Assembly: GCF_000350225.1 (NCBI RefSeq)
Contig: NW_005179249.1
Location: 265,962 to 329,961 of the forward strand
Source: Chondrus crispus
Taxonomy: Eukaryota; Rhodophyta; Florideophyceae; Gigartinales; Gigartinaceae
Reading direction: 5' to 3'
Length of the DNA: 64,000 bases
A model generated the notes under the pieces. The model worked only from the letters and a program-made list of their open reading frames with translations, did not search any database and had not been told where the DNA came from. Below, piece by piece: positions 19,788 through 31,232 of the stretch. A program made the position numbers and the translations under genes. Within the stretch, counting starts at the first letter, position 1, and the number at the start of each line of letters is the position of its first letter.

Positions 19788-21473
19788 ATGACGGATTCTT
19801 CTTCTTCTAGGCTACAGGCCAACGCTGTGGATCAAGTCAAGAAAGAGTTGGACAAGGTTGATCGGAGCCATCCGATGATGGATAACATTTGCACTGAGGT
19901 TCTTGAGGCCCTGGAACAACCTGTTCCTGAGATTGTTCTTTTCTTACTGGATCGTATTACTCCTGAAGTGTTAATAAACCCTGCTTCAATGGAGAAAAGA
20001 CAGATTTTCCATGCACTGAGAAAACTACTGGAATTTGCTGGAACTACGGTTGGCTATGCTCCAGGTATACCGATGCCAAACAAAGTATCGTCTGCTCTGT
20101 ACGCTGGGTATCCTGAATTGCTCGAACAAGCGAACGATATGCTCAGCAACTATAAAACCTACGGCACGATTTACAAAGTTGTGACTCCGAACGAAGGTTC
20201 CCCTGCCACCTTATCTCCTGCTCCTGGTTCGCTGACATACCGGCCAAGGTTAGTGGACGCAAACCGCCGTAAACACAGAAGTGATTCTGAAAAAGAAGAA
20301 CCTGGCAATCGGCAAAATTATGCGTCTGGTCCTGATCATGATTGCTCGAAGCTGACACAAACTTACTCCAATCTCGCAAAGAACAGGCAGGCTGTTGCGA
20401 ATGGATTTAACCAAAGGGATTCTAAGTTTTCGGGTTCCCCAGGCACTGGTCTCGCTTTGCACTTGGTCAAACGGAAATTCAACGAACTGATATTCGAACA
20501 AGAAATCCCACAGTCTCAGACAGTACAGTTAATGCACAACTGCCTTTCTGGCATTGCCAACGAGTATTTTTATTCCAACGTTCGTGACGTCGCCAAGACT
20601 ACTGACGAGGCATTCAAAGCCCTCGAGAACCGCTTCAACTCCAAGCAACATCATTCTCAGGCTCTTGCTTACCTTCGTCGTCTATCTTTTGAAGGTATCA
20701 AAAACGAAAAGAGTTGCTCCAACCTTGAAGGCCTTTCAATTGCGCATTCTCGAATTATCGAGTATATCCCTCAATGTGGTCCATCGTATCAGGGTGAGCA
20801 TCAAGACGGTCACATGTCCGAGTTCCTGGCATCTATGGTTGACGGCCAAGATTGGGCAGAAAACGTTCTGACCGCCCGCATAACTGCCACCGGTTCGTTG
20901 AATGGAATGGACTACAATTCTTTCTATGCTATGCTTATCTCCGCACTTACTCTCCTCGAAAACCGCAAGAACCATTCGTCTACGTCCGGAACGGAGTCTC
21001 CATCAATTTTTTATGGAGAAAGGTACGGAAACACCCCCGTCTACAAGAAAAGTTCACACGGAAACCCACGAGCACGCTACCGCCGTTCACCAGCTCAGTT
21101 GATCGCCCTCAAGAACAGGACACGCTGCCTCCGTTGCAATGCACTCGGACATTGGAAGAACGAATGCCCTCAACGTGGCTCAACCATGACCTCCATCATT
21201 CGATCACGCATCAAGGACAGGGGTGGAAGCGACAAGGCCGTTGCTGAGGTATTGTATGCCCTTGTAGAAGGCGATGACAACTTCGAGGAGTACATGGAAG
21301 CCGTGGAAACTGTTGAAGAGACGGAAGACAACTCCGCGAATGCATTCGAAACGCTGTTCAATGAGACGAACCCAGATGAAGACATCATCACAGAGCTCAA
21401 GAATACATTCGACGAGCTGGTCACTTCCGACAGCAATGAGGCTGAGACAGAAAATGGTAATCCGGGTTTTTGA
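19788..21473 (+). CDS. Cop-4 Gag (561 aa)
   Basis: Start ATG at 19788 (MTDSSSSRLQ), the first in-frame ATG after the LTR. The capsid-like region is followed by a Pro/Ser-rich linker and a Gag domain with VKRKFNELIFEQEIPQSQ and an LTLLENRK-type helix. A canonical zinc knuckle C-x2-C-x4-H-x4-C (CLRCNALGHWKNEC) lies around residues 445-458, with basic residues on both sides. The C-terminus is strongly acidic (VEETEDNSANAFETL). It ends at the TGA 21471-21473, directly after the slippery heptamer. The great majority of ribosomes should terminate here, giving Gag in excess over Gag-Pol. Confidence 0.9.
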   Translation: MTDSSSSRLQANAVDQVKKELDKVDRSHPMMDNICTEVLEALEQPVPEIVLFLLDRITPEVLINPASMEKRQIFHALRKLLEFAGTTVGYAPGIPMPNKVSSALYAGYPELLEQANDMLSNYKTYGTIYKVVTPNEGSPATLSPAPGSLTYRPRLVDANRRKHRSDSEKEEPGNRQNYASGPDHDCSKLTQTYSNLAKNRQAVANGFNQRDSKFSGSPGTGLALHLVKRKFNELIFEQEIPQSQTVQLMHNCLSGIANEYFYSNVRDVAKTTDEAFKALENRFNSKQHHSQALAYLRRLSFEGIKNEKSCSNLEGLSIAHSRIIEYIPQCGPSYQGEHQDGHMSEFLASMVDGQDWAENVLTARITATGSLNGMDYNSFYAMLISALTLLENRKNHSSTSGTESPSIFYGERYGNTPVYKKSSHGNPRARYRRSPAQLIALKNRTRCLRCNALGHWKNECPQRGSTMTSIIRSRIKDRGGSDKAVAEVLYALVEGDDNFEEYMEAVETVEETEDNSANAFETLFNETNPDEDIITELKNTFDELVTSDSNEAETENGNPGF

Positions 21474-21507
21474 GTGCCAGTGCATACTTTGTGGATAATG
21501 CACTGGC
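21464..21507 (+). promoter_or_regulatory. programmed -1 ribosomal frameshift signal (gag/pol)
   Basis: The heptamer GGGTTTT at 21464-21470 is in the frame G GGT TTT, the canonical X XXY YYZ arrangement. The gag stop TGA follows at once. After a 5-nt spacer comes a perfect 10-bp stem: GCCAGTGCAT at 21476-21485 and ATGCACTGGC at 21498-21507, loop of 12 nt. The pol frame has a TAA at 21458-21460, so the only overlap between the two frames is the 13 bases that contain the heptamer. All parts of a standard frameshift site are in place. Confidence 0.92.
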
Positions 21508-24500
21508 TTCAATGCTTCCACTCTCTCTCAGTCCAACGAAATGGGAATCAGTTGGGAAGAAGAAGCCTTTTATTTCGAGAATGACCTGTGGTAGACGTCG
21601 CAAAATCGGGCGACTCAAATGGCGCTCCGGTTCAGAACGGCTGTACATACCAGTGAAACTCCACTATCTCACTGAACATTTACGCCACACTAGACGACAT
21701 TCTGTGGGACGCCCTCCGGACTTCGAAGGGGCTTGTCTTGATATTGGCTCTCCTCGGTCACTCATTGGTCTCAGTCAAGCCCGAGCGTATTGTCGAGCAC
21801 TTGGAATTTCCCTTCAGTTGTCACCCTCGCAGACTACCTTCCGTTTTGGCACCTACCCCTCTCGATCCATAGGAAGACTCAAGGTCCTTATCCCTACCCC
21901 GCAGGGAATGTTGAAAGTTTATGTAGATGTTGTACCTGAGAATATATCTCTACTCATCGGTTTGGATACGATGTTTGCACATTCCCTACAACCGTTGGCG
22001 ATTGACATGAAGCTGCAGTGCGTGAAGCACAATTGGACAACACCCATCGAATTGCGACACGGACACCTCTATCTCTATTGTAAACCCAACCTTATGACTA
22101 TATTCTACACAACAAGACAGCTAGAGCGACTTCATCGTCACTTGCTTCACCCTTCTTCCCGAAAGCTGTATGAACTGCTGCGCCGTGCCGAACCTCAAAA
22201 GTTGCCTGCGGATACACTGAGCATCTTGCAGGAGATATCAAGGTCATGTGAGACTTGCAATTTGTACTCTCCCAGACAAATCTCTTTCCAGATCAGAAGT
22301 ACAGATCAGATCAAGTTCAACCACAAAGTCATACTGGACATCATGTTTTTGAAGGACAAGAAGAATCGCCCTCGCCCTGTGCTTCATATAATTGATGCTG
22401 GTACACGGTTCAGTTCAGCTTCTTTCCTCAAAGACAGCTCCACCAACACCGTTTGTAACACGTTTGTAAAGATCTGTTCCTCGATGTATGTCGGATTTCC
22501 CGAGAGTTTGCTTACTGATCAAGGTTCTGTATTCCTTTCAAAAGAATGGGCATACAATTGCGAGACTTCAGAGATCAAACTACGTCATACGGGTACAGAG
22601 AGCCACAACTCTTTGGTAATAGGGGAGAAATACCACTCAACTTTAAGAACGATCTACCAAAAGGTTCGCTGTGACCACCGTGATCTACCAGACGATATTG
22701 CTCTTCCCAAATCTGTGCAGGCTATGAACAAGACAGTAGGACCTCATAGGCTAGTCCCTTCGCTTCTCGTGTTCGGAATTCTACCAAATTTACCATCTGT
22801 TTCCTCGAGAGAATTCCCAAATCAGAGGGAAAGACTGAGAGCTGCGGCGACCGCTCGTGCTCAGTACGAGAGGATTATTTCCAGGATGCAAGTCCAACGA
22901 GGCATCCGATCCATCCCTCCCCCAGCTGCCGACCGCAAGTACAATCCTGGTGACTTTTCATACGTCTATTGCGAAGGATTGGGGCATTATACGAGTCCTC
23001 ATCTCATTGCTTCGGTTGACGACAAATGCGTTCGTTTGCATCTTGGAGAGCGTACTGGACCAAGATCATTCAATATGTCCCAACTAAGACCTGCCCCAGT
23101 CACAAGACATCCGACCTACGATGAACAACTCATGGAACTTGATGATGGACCACCAACTGTCCTGCACACCGAAATACTACACCCCAGAGACCCTCGTGCA
23201 GGACTTTTTGATGAAGCCAAAAGGAAGGAGATATTAGGATTAGTCGAGCGCGGCACATTCAAGTTGGTACTGGGAGAAGAAGCTGGTCTGAATCCTAACT
23301 TGATACCCTCCCGTTACGTCCTATCGATCAAGCATTCCAGCGACGCTTCCACAGTCTACAAAGCTCGACTTGTACTTGGTGGTCATCGAGACCAGGAGAA
23401 ACGGTCAGTGGTACACAACACGTACAACTTGAAACAATCGTCCATCCGTCTCATTCTAGCACTTGCTACCATACTAAGTTTTGATGTGTGGTCTCTAGAC
23501 GTAAAACAAGCCTACCTTCAAGCTGCATCCAAGCTACGTCGAAAGATTTTCGTGAAACCTGAATCTATCGAACTCAAACCAGGCGAGCTTTTACAAGTTG
23601 TCAAACCCTTGTACGGGCTAATAGAGAGCGGAGACTACTGGTGCGAGACGAATCACAGGTTCCACGTGGACAAATTACGCATGAAGCAATCAACTGGAGA
23701 CTTTGCTCTATTCTTCCGCCGCGCCATGAACAAGTTGATTTCGATCTCCGGCTCGTACGTGGATGACGTATTGCAGACTGGAACGCAGGAGGAGAAGAAG
23801 CGGATACAAGAAGAGTTCGGAAAGGTTTTTGATGTCAAGATTTCCCATGCGAAGAAATTCATGTACACCGGACTTGAATGTGACACTCGCAATAAGACTG
23901 AACGCAAGCTTTCTCAACAGCGCTACATCTGTAGGCTGCATTTTCTCAAGAAGGATTCTTCTTTTCCGGAATTTAGCTCGCTGCGAGCTCAGCTTGCGTG
24001 GGTTGTCCACACTCGCCCGGACATCGCCGCTGCAGTGTCTTTCGCGGCACAAGCCACTGAAACAATGCACGACTCCACATGCAACCAGGCTCTGAACTCT
24101 ATTCTCAAACATCTCCAGGCCACCGCATATCGTGAACTGAAATATCCTAAACTGGATATGGATTCGCTCCGGATCTTGGTGTACGTCGACGCATCTCACA
24201 ACAACCGAGAAAACAATAGATCACAACTGGGTTTTCTCATGCTATTGGCAGACAAAACCGATCGTTGTTCCTTTCTTCATTACACATCTTACAAGTCGAG
24301 ACGCGTTACTCGTTCAAGTATGGCTGGTGAGACATTGGCTTTCGTGGACGGATTCGACTGTGCATTACTCCTGCGACATGACCTCATGCGTTTGCTTGGC
24401 CGAGAGCTACCTATACTCATGTTTACGGATAGCGAAATACTTTTTGATGTGTTAACTCGCTCACGTTATACAACCGAAAAACGTTTGATGATCGATATCA

Positions 24501-24682
24501 GTTCTGCAAGAGAAGCTTACCGTGAAAAGAAAATTGCCAACGTCGCTCTCATTCATTCTGACTACAACTACGCTGACTCACTCACAAAGATCAAAGGAAA
24601 CGGTGCCATGCAAAAGCTGATGGAAACCAACAAAGTCAGTCACCCGATACGACAGAGGGTAATCCAACCCAGTCAAAACTAG
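21470..24682 (+). CDS. Cop-4 Pol (about 1070 aa, made by -1 frameshift)
   Basis: There is no ATG start. After the slip at GGGTTTT the ribosome reads LSASAYFVDN. Numbering from 21470, the protease motif is CLDIGSPRS near residue 88, with DIGS in place of the usual DSGA. The integrase zinc domain has RHLLHPSS and SCETC, and the catalytic core has D290, D350 and E386, an exact DD35E spacing. RT has YKARLVLGG, SLDVKQAYLQA, KPLYGLIESG and YVDD at 763-766. RNase H has YVDASHNNRE, SMAGETLAFVDG and FTDSEILFDVL. The order PR-IN-RT-RH makes it copia. No frame interruptions are visible, so the protein is probably functional. Confidence 0.92.
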   Translation: MSASAYFVDNALASMLPLSLSPTKWESVGKKKPFISRMTCGRRRKIGRLKWRSGSERLYIPVKLHYLTEHLRHTRRHSVGRPPDFEGACLDIGSPRSLIGLSQARAYCRALGISLQLSPSQTTFRFGTYPSRSIGRLKVLIPTPQGMLKVYVDVVPENISLLIGLDTMFAHSLQPLAIDMKLQCVKHNWTTPIELRHGHLYLYCKPNLMTIFYTTRQLERLHRHLLHPSSRKLYELLRRAEPQKLPADTLSILQEISRSCETCNLYSPRQISFQIRSTDQIKFNHKVILDIMFLKDKKNRPRPVLHIIDAGTRFSSASFLKDSSTNTVCNTFVKICSSMYVGFPESLLTDQGSVFLSKEWAYNCETSEIKLRHTGTESHNSLVIGEKYHSTLRTIYQKVRCDHRDLPDDIALPKSVQAMNKTVGPHRLVPSLLVFGILPNLPSVSSREFPNQRERLRAAATARAQYERIISRMQVQRGIRSIPPPAADRKYNPGDFSYVYCEGLGHYTSPHLIASVDDKCVRLHLGERTGPRSFNMSQLRPAPVTRHPTYDEQLMELDDGPPTVLHTEILHPRDPRAGLFDEAKRKEILGLVERGTFKLVLGEEAGLNPNLIPSRYVLSIKHSSDASTVYKARLVLGGHRDQEKRSVVHNTYNLKQSSIRLILALATILSFDVWSLDVKQAYLQAASKLRRKIFVKPESIELKPGELLQVVKPLYGLIESGDYWCETNHRFHVDKLRMKQSTGDFALFFRRAMNKLISISGSYVDDVLQTGTQEEKKRIQEEFGKVFDVKISHAKKFMYTGLECDTRNKTERKLSQQRYICRLHFLKKDSSFPEFSSLRAQLAWVVHTRPDIAAAVSFAAQATETMHDSTCNQALNSILKHLQATAYRELKYPKLDMDSLRILVYVDASHNNRENNRSQLGFLMLLADKTDRCSFLHYTSYKSRRVTRSSMAGETLAFVDGFDCALLLRHDLMRLLGRELPILMFTDSEILFDVLTRSRYTTEKRLMIDISSAREAYREKKIANVALIHSDYNYADSLTKIKGNGAMQKLMETNKVSHPIRQRVIQPSQN

Positions 24683-24726
24683 GCTCCCCCATCTAATGTT
24701 GTCCTCAGACATTGAAGAGGCGGTAT

Positions 24727-25348
24727 TGTTGATACAATCGTGTCATTCGTCCACATTAGATGCACTGTACAAGGTTTTCATACAAGGCCTCTTTGTCCCA
24801 CAAAACTTCGTTGAGGGGGAGTGGTCTACTCGTGCTCGTACTGTACCCTCAGTGATCTTTACGTGTGCAGGTGCTTCAGCACTGTGCGCCCTACCGACAC
24901 TTCTTGCACTACTGCCACGGCTCTCCCTACCGACACTGTTCAGCCTACTGACACTGTTCGAACCGACACTGTCTGTTCCTAGGAAACCATCAACTGCTCG
25001 AAATAGGATAGGATACATATCGTAGAGGGTTGTCTGCAAAGCTGAAGAGAGAGAGGCACGAACACAGAACAAAGTAAACTTCACGCTTTGGTGAGCATTC
25101 ACCCCGTCATTAGCAAGACTTTGCTAAGTGCCTTCGCGCACTGTCCCCGCGCTCGTGTGCGCTGCCCTCGCGCTCGTGCGCACTGTCCTCGCGCTCGTGC
25201 GCACTGTCTCTGCGCTCGTGCGCACTGTCCTCGCGCTCGTGCGCACTGTCCCTGCGCTCGTGCGCACTGTCCTCGCGCTCGTGCGCATCTCTACCGTCAC
25301 ACACACTCGAGACGCCGCCTTGGGCGTCTCGCTCCAAGACGCACAACA
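24727..25348 (+). repeat. Cop-4 3' LTR (622 bp)
   Basis: Preceded by the purine-rich GAAGAGGCGGTAT, starts TGTTGATAC, ends GCACAACA, and is followed by the CTCCC duplication. The minisatellite is at 25135-25287. Confidence 0.95.
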
Positions 25349-26788
25349 CTCCCGGGTACCTGCAACGAGAAACCATTGAGCAGCAAGAGAATACGCTGCC
25401 AAGTTCTAAAACTATTCATGTCAAAGACGTTTTCTCCCTCAACATTTGTGTCGGTGTCCTGTGCCGAAAAGCAGATTGCCTCCCGTGCGAAAGCCCGACA
25501 CCGCGGCGCTTTCAAAGGGCTTTCAATTCAAACCCCTTTTGCCGCACCCCGTATCCTTAGTATGGTAAACTTTCTCGGGTGTGTATGAAGTGAGCGCGAG
25601 AGGGGGAATAACTCGATGACCAATGTGCTTTCCTGGAAAGGGTGACGGTCAGCAAAGAGCGCGGATCGCAGCAGAGCGCTCGCCCGCCCTGCTTGCGGAC
25701 ACGAAGATACCCTAACATCTTTTGAAGACTCTTTTTCTGCGGATTATGAGATGCATACAGGAGCGAAACGATGCAAGGATGCATTTCTTTCTTTCAGTGG
25801 GTGTTAGAACTGAAAATCATTGTTGAAGGCAGCTCAACTGCTCATCATTGCACATGTGCCATGCCGAAAGAAAAATGTATGTAGTGCATCTCACCCGACA
25901 GCACGGCATGACAGCACGACATGATCTGCGGCGAGCGGTATTTGCAGTATACACAGTGGTTGCGGAAAATATCTTTTTGTTGGAATTGCGTGATGCACTG
26001 CCAGGCATGGCTGAGCGTGGTTTGCGGATTGGGTAACACGGGGCGGTGGGTGAGTAATAGACGCAGTTTTGGAAGCAGGGCACTCCCAGGTAGGAAGTAC
26101 GACGGGGCAACAAGTAACATGAGGGGAACGTGAGGAGAGGAAGTGGAGACTTTTGAATAAACAGGGGGCAATGAGCAAGGGTAGACGGTGTGCCACAGAC
26201 ACAAGAAGGAATCTATCCTTGGTTGCTTCCAGCGAAGATGGGAAGGGCGAGAAGGCGTTGTTATCAGGGATCTACTACCTCTGGTAACAGTGCCTTGATG
26301 CTTTGAATACGGGCACTGCGGGGTGTTGAGCGTGCATAGAGGCTTGCGACATTGTGGACATGAAGGGCGGTGTCCCACGTCATACTTTTGTATTCGGGAA
26401 AGCATACGCGGCATTCCCTTTTTAGAGAGGAGCAAAAGAAATAAAAGAGTTCGGCGACAAAGGTGAATGTCCCAGGCCGGGCCCTTGAAGGGGGCGTTGC
26501 ACACGCGATTAGGACAAGACGAGATGTTTGGTCTCACGGACCCCGGTGTGAGAGGAATATGATAGTTTTCACCGCAAAGAAGAAAATAAAAAAGATTTTG
26601 AAAGAAATGTGGTGGTGGTTCAGGAAAGCGATTAATAGCAAGGCACAATTTCTCACGAGTTCTCCGTACTCACTCCTCCATTGTACACAAAAACGACGAG
26701 TCCACGTTCGGCACGTACAGTAGTTGAGGTGATGGGAAGGAAATCTAGGGGCAGTACGTAACTTTTTGTCTCGACCAAAGCTCAGTTC

Positions 26789-26884
26789 TGTCTGACCGCA
26801 CAGGACAGCCTGTCCTGTACAGGACAGACTTAACCCATGAGCGACGAAGAGGAAACGAGGAGTCATCAGTCTCCAGTTCGCACA
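26789..26884 (+). repeat. Cop-5 5' LTR (96 bp, short form)
   Basis: Starts TGTCTGACCGCACAGGACAG and ends AGTTCGCACA. The terminal motif runs into the inverted repeat CAGGACAG/CTGTCCTG (26801-26817), overlapping the 16-base palindrome at 26811-26826. The first bases match copy A of the 3' LTR and those after GACCG match A'. Confidence 0.9.
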
Positions 26885-26897
26885 GGTTATGGGCACC
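26885..26897 (+). other. Cop-5 primer-binding site, half-tRNA(iMet) type
   Basis: GGTTATGGGCACC abuts the LTR, identical over 13 bases to the Cop-2 site. Confidence 0.85.
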
Positions 26898-27087
26898 CTT
26901 CGCTACCCTGCATAACACAACATCTCAACCACCGTACATCAACAACAACACTCTCCACAACGACAAGAATAACCCGATCCCTCCCCTCGCAGAGGAGCCC
27001 CAGGCTAAACCATAACCATCACTTCACGTACATAACTCCACCGACACAGCCCACCTACCCGATACACAACACCTTCACACAACACTA

Positions 27088-29964
27088 CATCAACATAGTG
27101 GACGAACGACAAAAAATCTCACAACTCGATCCCACAAACTATGGCCATTGGATAGTGGCCATCCGTGTTGTTTTACAAAGCATCGGAGGCATCGAATGCA
27201 TTACAAGCAACCCCCCGCCCCCACACGACCCAAAAGAACTCACAATATTCCACAACACCAAAAAACTACCTTCTCGGCAAATTAATTAAGTCCATCCCCC
27301 CCCCTGAAATCGCCAATCTCATCCTGACGGCGACAAGTGATCCCACTCCGCACAACCTCATACAATCTGTTACCGCCCACCTCTACACTACAAATTCATC
27401 GGATCACAAGTACCTAAAGAAAGCTACTCAGAAAGCCCACTACCTACCCGCTATGACGCTAGAAGAGTACATCACAGCTCACGAAAAGATATAGACAGAG
27501 ACGATCGCAGCCCGGTTCCCAGACATTTCTGACACCAAGACTACCGCCCAGTTTCCCATAGACGGCCAGAAAATCAACCCAGCTACAGCCACCATAGGAA
27601 GCCAGGTCATCGCTCTCGATCCCAAAGACACCAAGGACTTAATACAGAAGTTCAATCGCTTAGAAATGTACCGGCGATCATCCGTACTTAAACCATTCAT
27701 CATGCACGGCGACATTTGGTCCCTCAAACACATTCAGAAACAGGACCCCCTCTCCAAGGTACAATCGCCGGCCCCAATAGCACTCATCGGTGCCAACACA
27801 TCCGTGTAAATTCCACATGTCCCGAGGCGTCACTCGCCCCAGACACGCGGATCAAGAGTGCAACAACGCACCCCACCCTCGTCACCGATACGCTCGTCCG
27901 CCAACACGACCCAAGCAACTCAATAAACAGCCCGTCTCACATAAGGCCATGTCCAGTACGCACAGGAAACAGACGCAGGACACACCGACAAGCTAAACCA
28001 CTCGGCGAGCTGCGATCTTCTCGAAGGTCACTGTACGTATATCCTTGACTCGGGAGCATACACTTCTCACATGAAAACGCTCTCCTTCATACAGAACCCT
28101 CACCCAGCCTCGAACAGAACCAAAACGGCTACTAACCAAACTGTATCCTGCACACATGTCGGTAAGACGACGATACGGACGAATAAGGGCCACCCCCTTA
28201 AGGTCACCGCCGTTGTATCACCCACCGTGACCAGCAATCTCTTCTCTGGCCGATCCATATCTCAAAAACACGGCAACATCCAATTCACACCAGGAGTCGC
28301 CTACATATTCGAGAAAAATTCACGTGGTACTGTCATCCGAACGGCGCCATGGAACCCTCAGATCCAAGCGTATGCATGTAAATCAACCCCCGAACCACAA
28401 GCAAGGGCAGCACGCACCAGGCCAATTCCCATACCGTCCGCCAAAACACCAACGCAAAAGGCACAGCAGCGCACACCCAAATCTCCCGCATCGCACCTCA
28501 TGACCAGCACCTCCGCGCCCACCGGCCTCATAAAATCAATATATCACATACCAAGATCCATTGAACTGACACCCGCACCACATACCAGAAATCCCCTGTA
28601 AGACCGCAAACAAAATCCTACATCACTGGCATCCCAAACTTAACCATGTCCCCTCCGCACCATACAAAATATCTTGAAAAACAAAACAGTACACGGCCTT
28701 CCAGCATCACTGGCAACAGAAAAAATTCGCCTATCATGCTGCTCGGCATGCTCACACGCCAAACAACGACCAGCGCGCCATACACCCGCCTCTCACCACT
28801 ACGCCACCGGCGAAAATCTCACTTCAGACACATGCGGACCGATCCACTCCCGATCGACGCACGGCAATCTACCCTTCTTCACGTACATCTACGCTGCCTC
28901 AAGGTATGTCATATTATACTTCCTCAAATCGCGGAACGGAGTCGACATCATCATGCCTCAATTCTTTGGCCAACTCAAACACGGCAACCGTCTCCCCACA
29001 ATATACCGCACCGACAACGGCCGGGAATTCAAATCAAATCACGCGCTCCAAACCTATGCCGCTCTAAGGAGACAGTACGAAAACAACACACCTCACCAGC
29101 CTCAAGAAAACCCCATCGCTGAGATAATAAATCAAACTCTCATGAATGCGGCAAGAGCAAACTTATATCACGAAAACCTACCTGCAACATACTGGGAAGA
29201 CGCGGTACGAGAGGCTGCCCCTCCCTCACAACGCAACAAACCAAGCGCCATACACACTGTGGCACGACGAACAGGCCAAACCCAAAAAAACTCCTCATCT
29301 TCAGCCAGATCGAGACCGTGCCGATCTATGCACACACGAAGAAACTTTTGTCATGCAGCCGACCGGTACGATATATGTTCGCCAACAACCCCCGCTCGAT
29401 CACTTTTCAGGACACCCACACACACCAATATCACACAGTCCGCACGCAGGACTTCCTCAGGACATGACCTAGCCATCACCACCGCGGCCGTTCTTCGCAC
29501 GACCTCTCCCTCTCCCCCTCACCCCACCCTTCAGATAACCCCGCCAGACCCCCGCCCCAGACAAGAAGCTCGCAACTACCTCCACGCCCACGAATGGGCA
29601 CGAGCGCACGACGCTGAACTATACCAACTAGATGACACAGAAACCATGGATCCCCGATAACATGATCTCCCAGCACGAAAAATTAATACTTCTCACCATG
29701 ACGTTCCTCTACATACGGGACCACACTGCAGCTGTCACAGATTGCAAAGCAAGATGCGCGGCAAGAGGCGACCGTATGACACCTGGCAAACACTACGACC
29801 CCGACCAAGTAACCACGTACATGGCGTACAAGGCTACAGTACGACTCCTATTAGCTATAGCAGCCTCCCGCAATTGGTCACTCGAACACATGGACACCAG
29901 CTCAGCCTATCTCCATGAACGCTTCCCACAAACGACACCGGTGTACATCAAACACCACCTCTGA
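27088..29964 (+). pseudogene. Cop-5 gag, protease, integrase and N-terminal RT, broken
   Basis: Gag is recognisable by LDPTNYGHWIVAI (near 27125) and TNSSDHKYLKKA (near 27390). It ends at an early stop at 27492-27494 and continues with further stops. Protease reads YILDSGAY near 28045. The integrase zinc cysteines (CCSACSHA) are near 28735, and the core has TSDTCGP near 28827, RTDNGREF near 29010 and PQENPIAEI near 29100. RT starts in the frame from 29632 (LTMTFLYIRD, KARCAARGD, HMDTSSAYLHE) and is cut by the Gyp-1 LTR at 29979. Frameshifts separate nearly every domain. Confidence 0.85.
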
Positions 29965-29978
29965 TTCAATGACACATT

Positions 29979-30742
29979 TGTAGTAGAACGTGCCGCGCTG
30001 GACCGGCTTCGGGTAGTGGGAGCTGCGACGCGTCGTACTGTAGTTGGAGGCGTGCGAGGCGCCACGAGTGCCGTGCACACGTGTAGTAATAGCCACAAAA
30101 CAAGACAGAAGGGAGTTCGGTAGCTGGTTGGTAGAGGTTTTGGTAGAACGGTGTGGGTTCGACACAACGATGCCACGAAAGGCAGATCGACGTCCTCGAC
30201 GTGATAACTCGACGCCGTGCGGAGCGACACCGTCACGGAGGACGAATCCGGGCGCTATGCGGAGCGCTCGTCGTCCGTTACCCCTGCGGTGGAATACTTT
30301 TCGTTGTACTCGATGTACAAAAAGGGAAGACGAAAACGTAGTCAGGCGAAAGACTTAGCCACAAAACCAAGAGAAAAAGGGGTCGGCCCTCGAGATGATG
30401 CCACTGCGTTGATCGCTGATCCCCTCGAGTCCTTCCCCTTCCCTACTTTATTATATCTACTACTGTAGTCCCCGTTCTTACAGTGCCAGACTGTAACGGT
30501 ACGACTACGCGTCGGGCAGTAACGGTCCTGCACTTGGGCGCCAGCGAGGTACGCCGGTATCATACATTAGACGGTATGATTCGAGTACAGTACGTACACG
30601 GACGCGAATTGCGCTGCCCAACTTACCCAGCGAAAAGGTAATTACCTTCCGAATTGGGAATTAACCAATGCAGTCCTTGTCATACACCATTGGGTGTTCT
30701 AGTAGAGTATGGACACTAGTGGACACTTGGCAATATACCACA
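29979..30742 (-). repeat. Gyp-1 3' LTR (764 bp)
   Basis: On the minus strand it starts TGTGGTATATTGCC and ends TTCTACTACA. It matches 42594-43357 throughout. Confidence 0.93.
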
Positions 30743-30774
30743 TGGCCCCCTCCTCGCCTTGAGCGTCCGGCTCA
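30743..30774 (-). other. Gyp-1 3' polypurine tract
   Basis: On the minus strand GAGGAGGGGGCCA abuts the LTR start TGTGG. A small stem (TGAGC/GCTCA at 30760-30774) lies just 5' of the tract. Confidence 0.8.
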
Positions 30775-31090
30775 AATTTTGCAAAAAATATTTTCCGGAA
30801 AATGACGCACGGTGCATGCGCTAAGGAGTCATGTGTCCCACTTCAAAATTTGCGCAAAAATTAAGCAGGACAAATCAGCTGCGGACACGTGTCTCCTCGT
30901 TTGGCCACGGATTTTGCCAAGCGTGCATCTCGCCGTCGGGGTTCGAATATGTTGACAGCGCAGCATCTGGTGCGACTGCGCGCAGCGAAGGGGTACACGA
31001 TCGGTCCTTCTCGTTTCAGTTTGTCGTCCTACGACTCGTTCTCCATTTCTCAGTGCGATCCGATCACACTCCGTTGCTCTTCTGCATAAG

Positions 31091-31201
31091 GTAAGCTGTG
31101 CGAGCTTCCTTTCGTTTTCCGTACCGCGGGCGGCACCGGTTGCGCCGCGCAGTCGTTCTGACTTAACAGATCGTGTTTTCGGCGTCCTTTTTGTGACGCA
31201 G
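31091..31201 (+). other. possible intron in the leader of the antisense ORF
   Basis: AAG/GTAAGC at 31091 is a strong 5' splice-site match. TTTTTGTGACGCAG ends at 31201, with a CTGACTTAAC branch-like stretch near 31159. Splicing would place an exon boundary 31 nt before the ATG at 31233. This is suggested only by sequence consensus. Confidence 0.35.
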
Positions 31202-31232
31202 ACGTATCCCGCGCGAATCCACCTCGCTTGCG

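Larger units (their letters stand above)
19067..25348 (+). mobile_element. Cop-4: intact copia element with gag/pol frameshift
   Basis: LTRs of 622 bp at both ends, starting TGTTGATAC and ending GCACAACA, flanked by CTCCC (19062-19066 and 25349-25353). R1 has the empty site at 6746-6750. LTR differences are few (about six by eye), so the insertion is young. gag and pol are separate long frames overlapping at a -1 frameshift signal, and all catalytic motifs are present. It belongs to a different copia lineage from the others here: YVDD motif, equal LTRs, no GGTTATGG primer site and balanced codon use. The sequence after the 5' LTR (GTTGCAAGTTTATAG) is the presumed primer site, tRNA not identified. 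Confidence 0.95.

Noticed and set aside
25845-26648. 267-codon minus-strand frame in R2 with CPQCRKPLC
   Set aside because: The nearly identical R1 copy (7242-8045) is interrupted by a stop near 7626, and no domain is recognisable. Probably chance.
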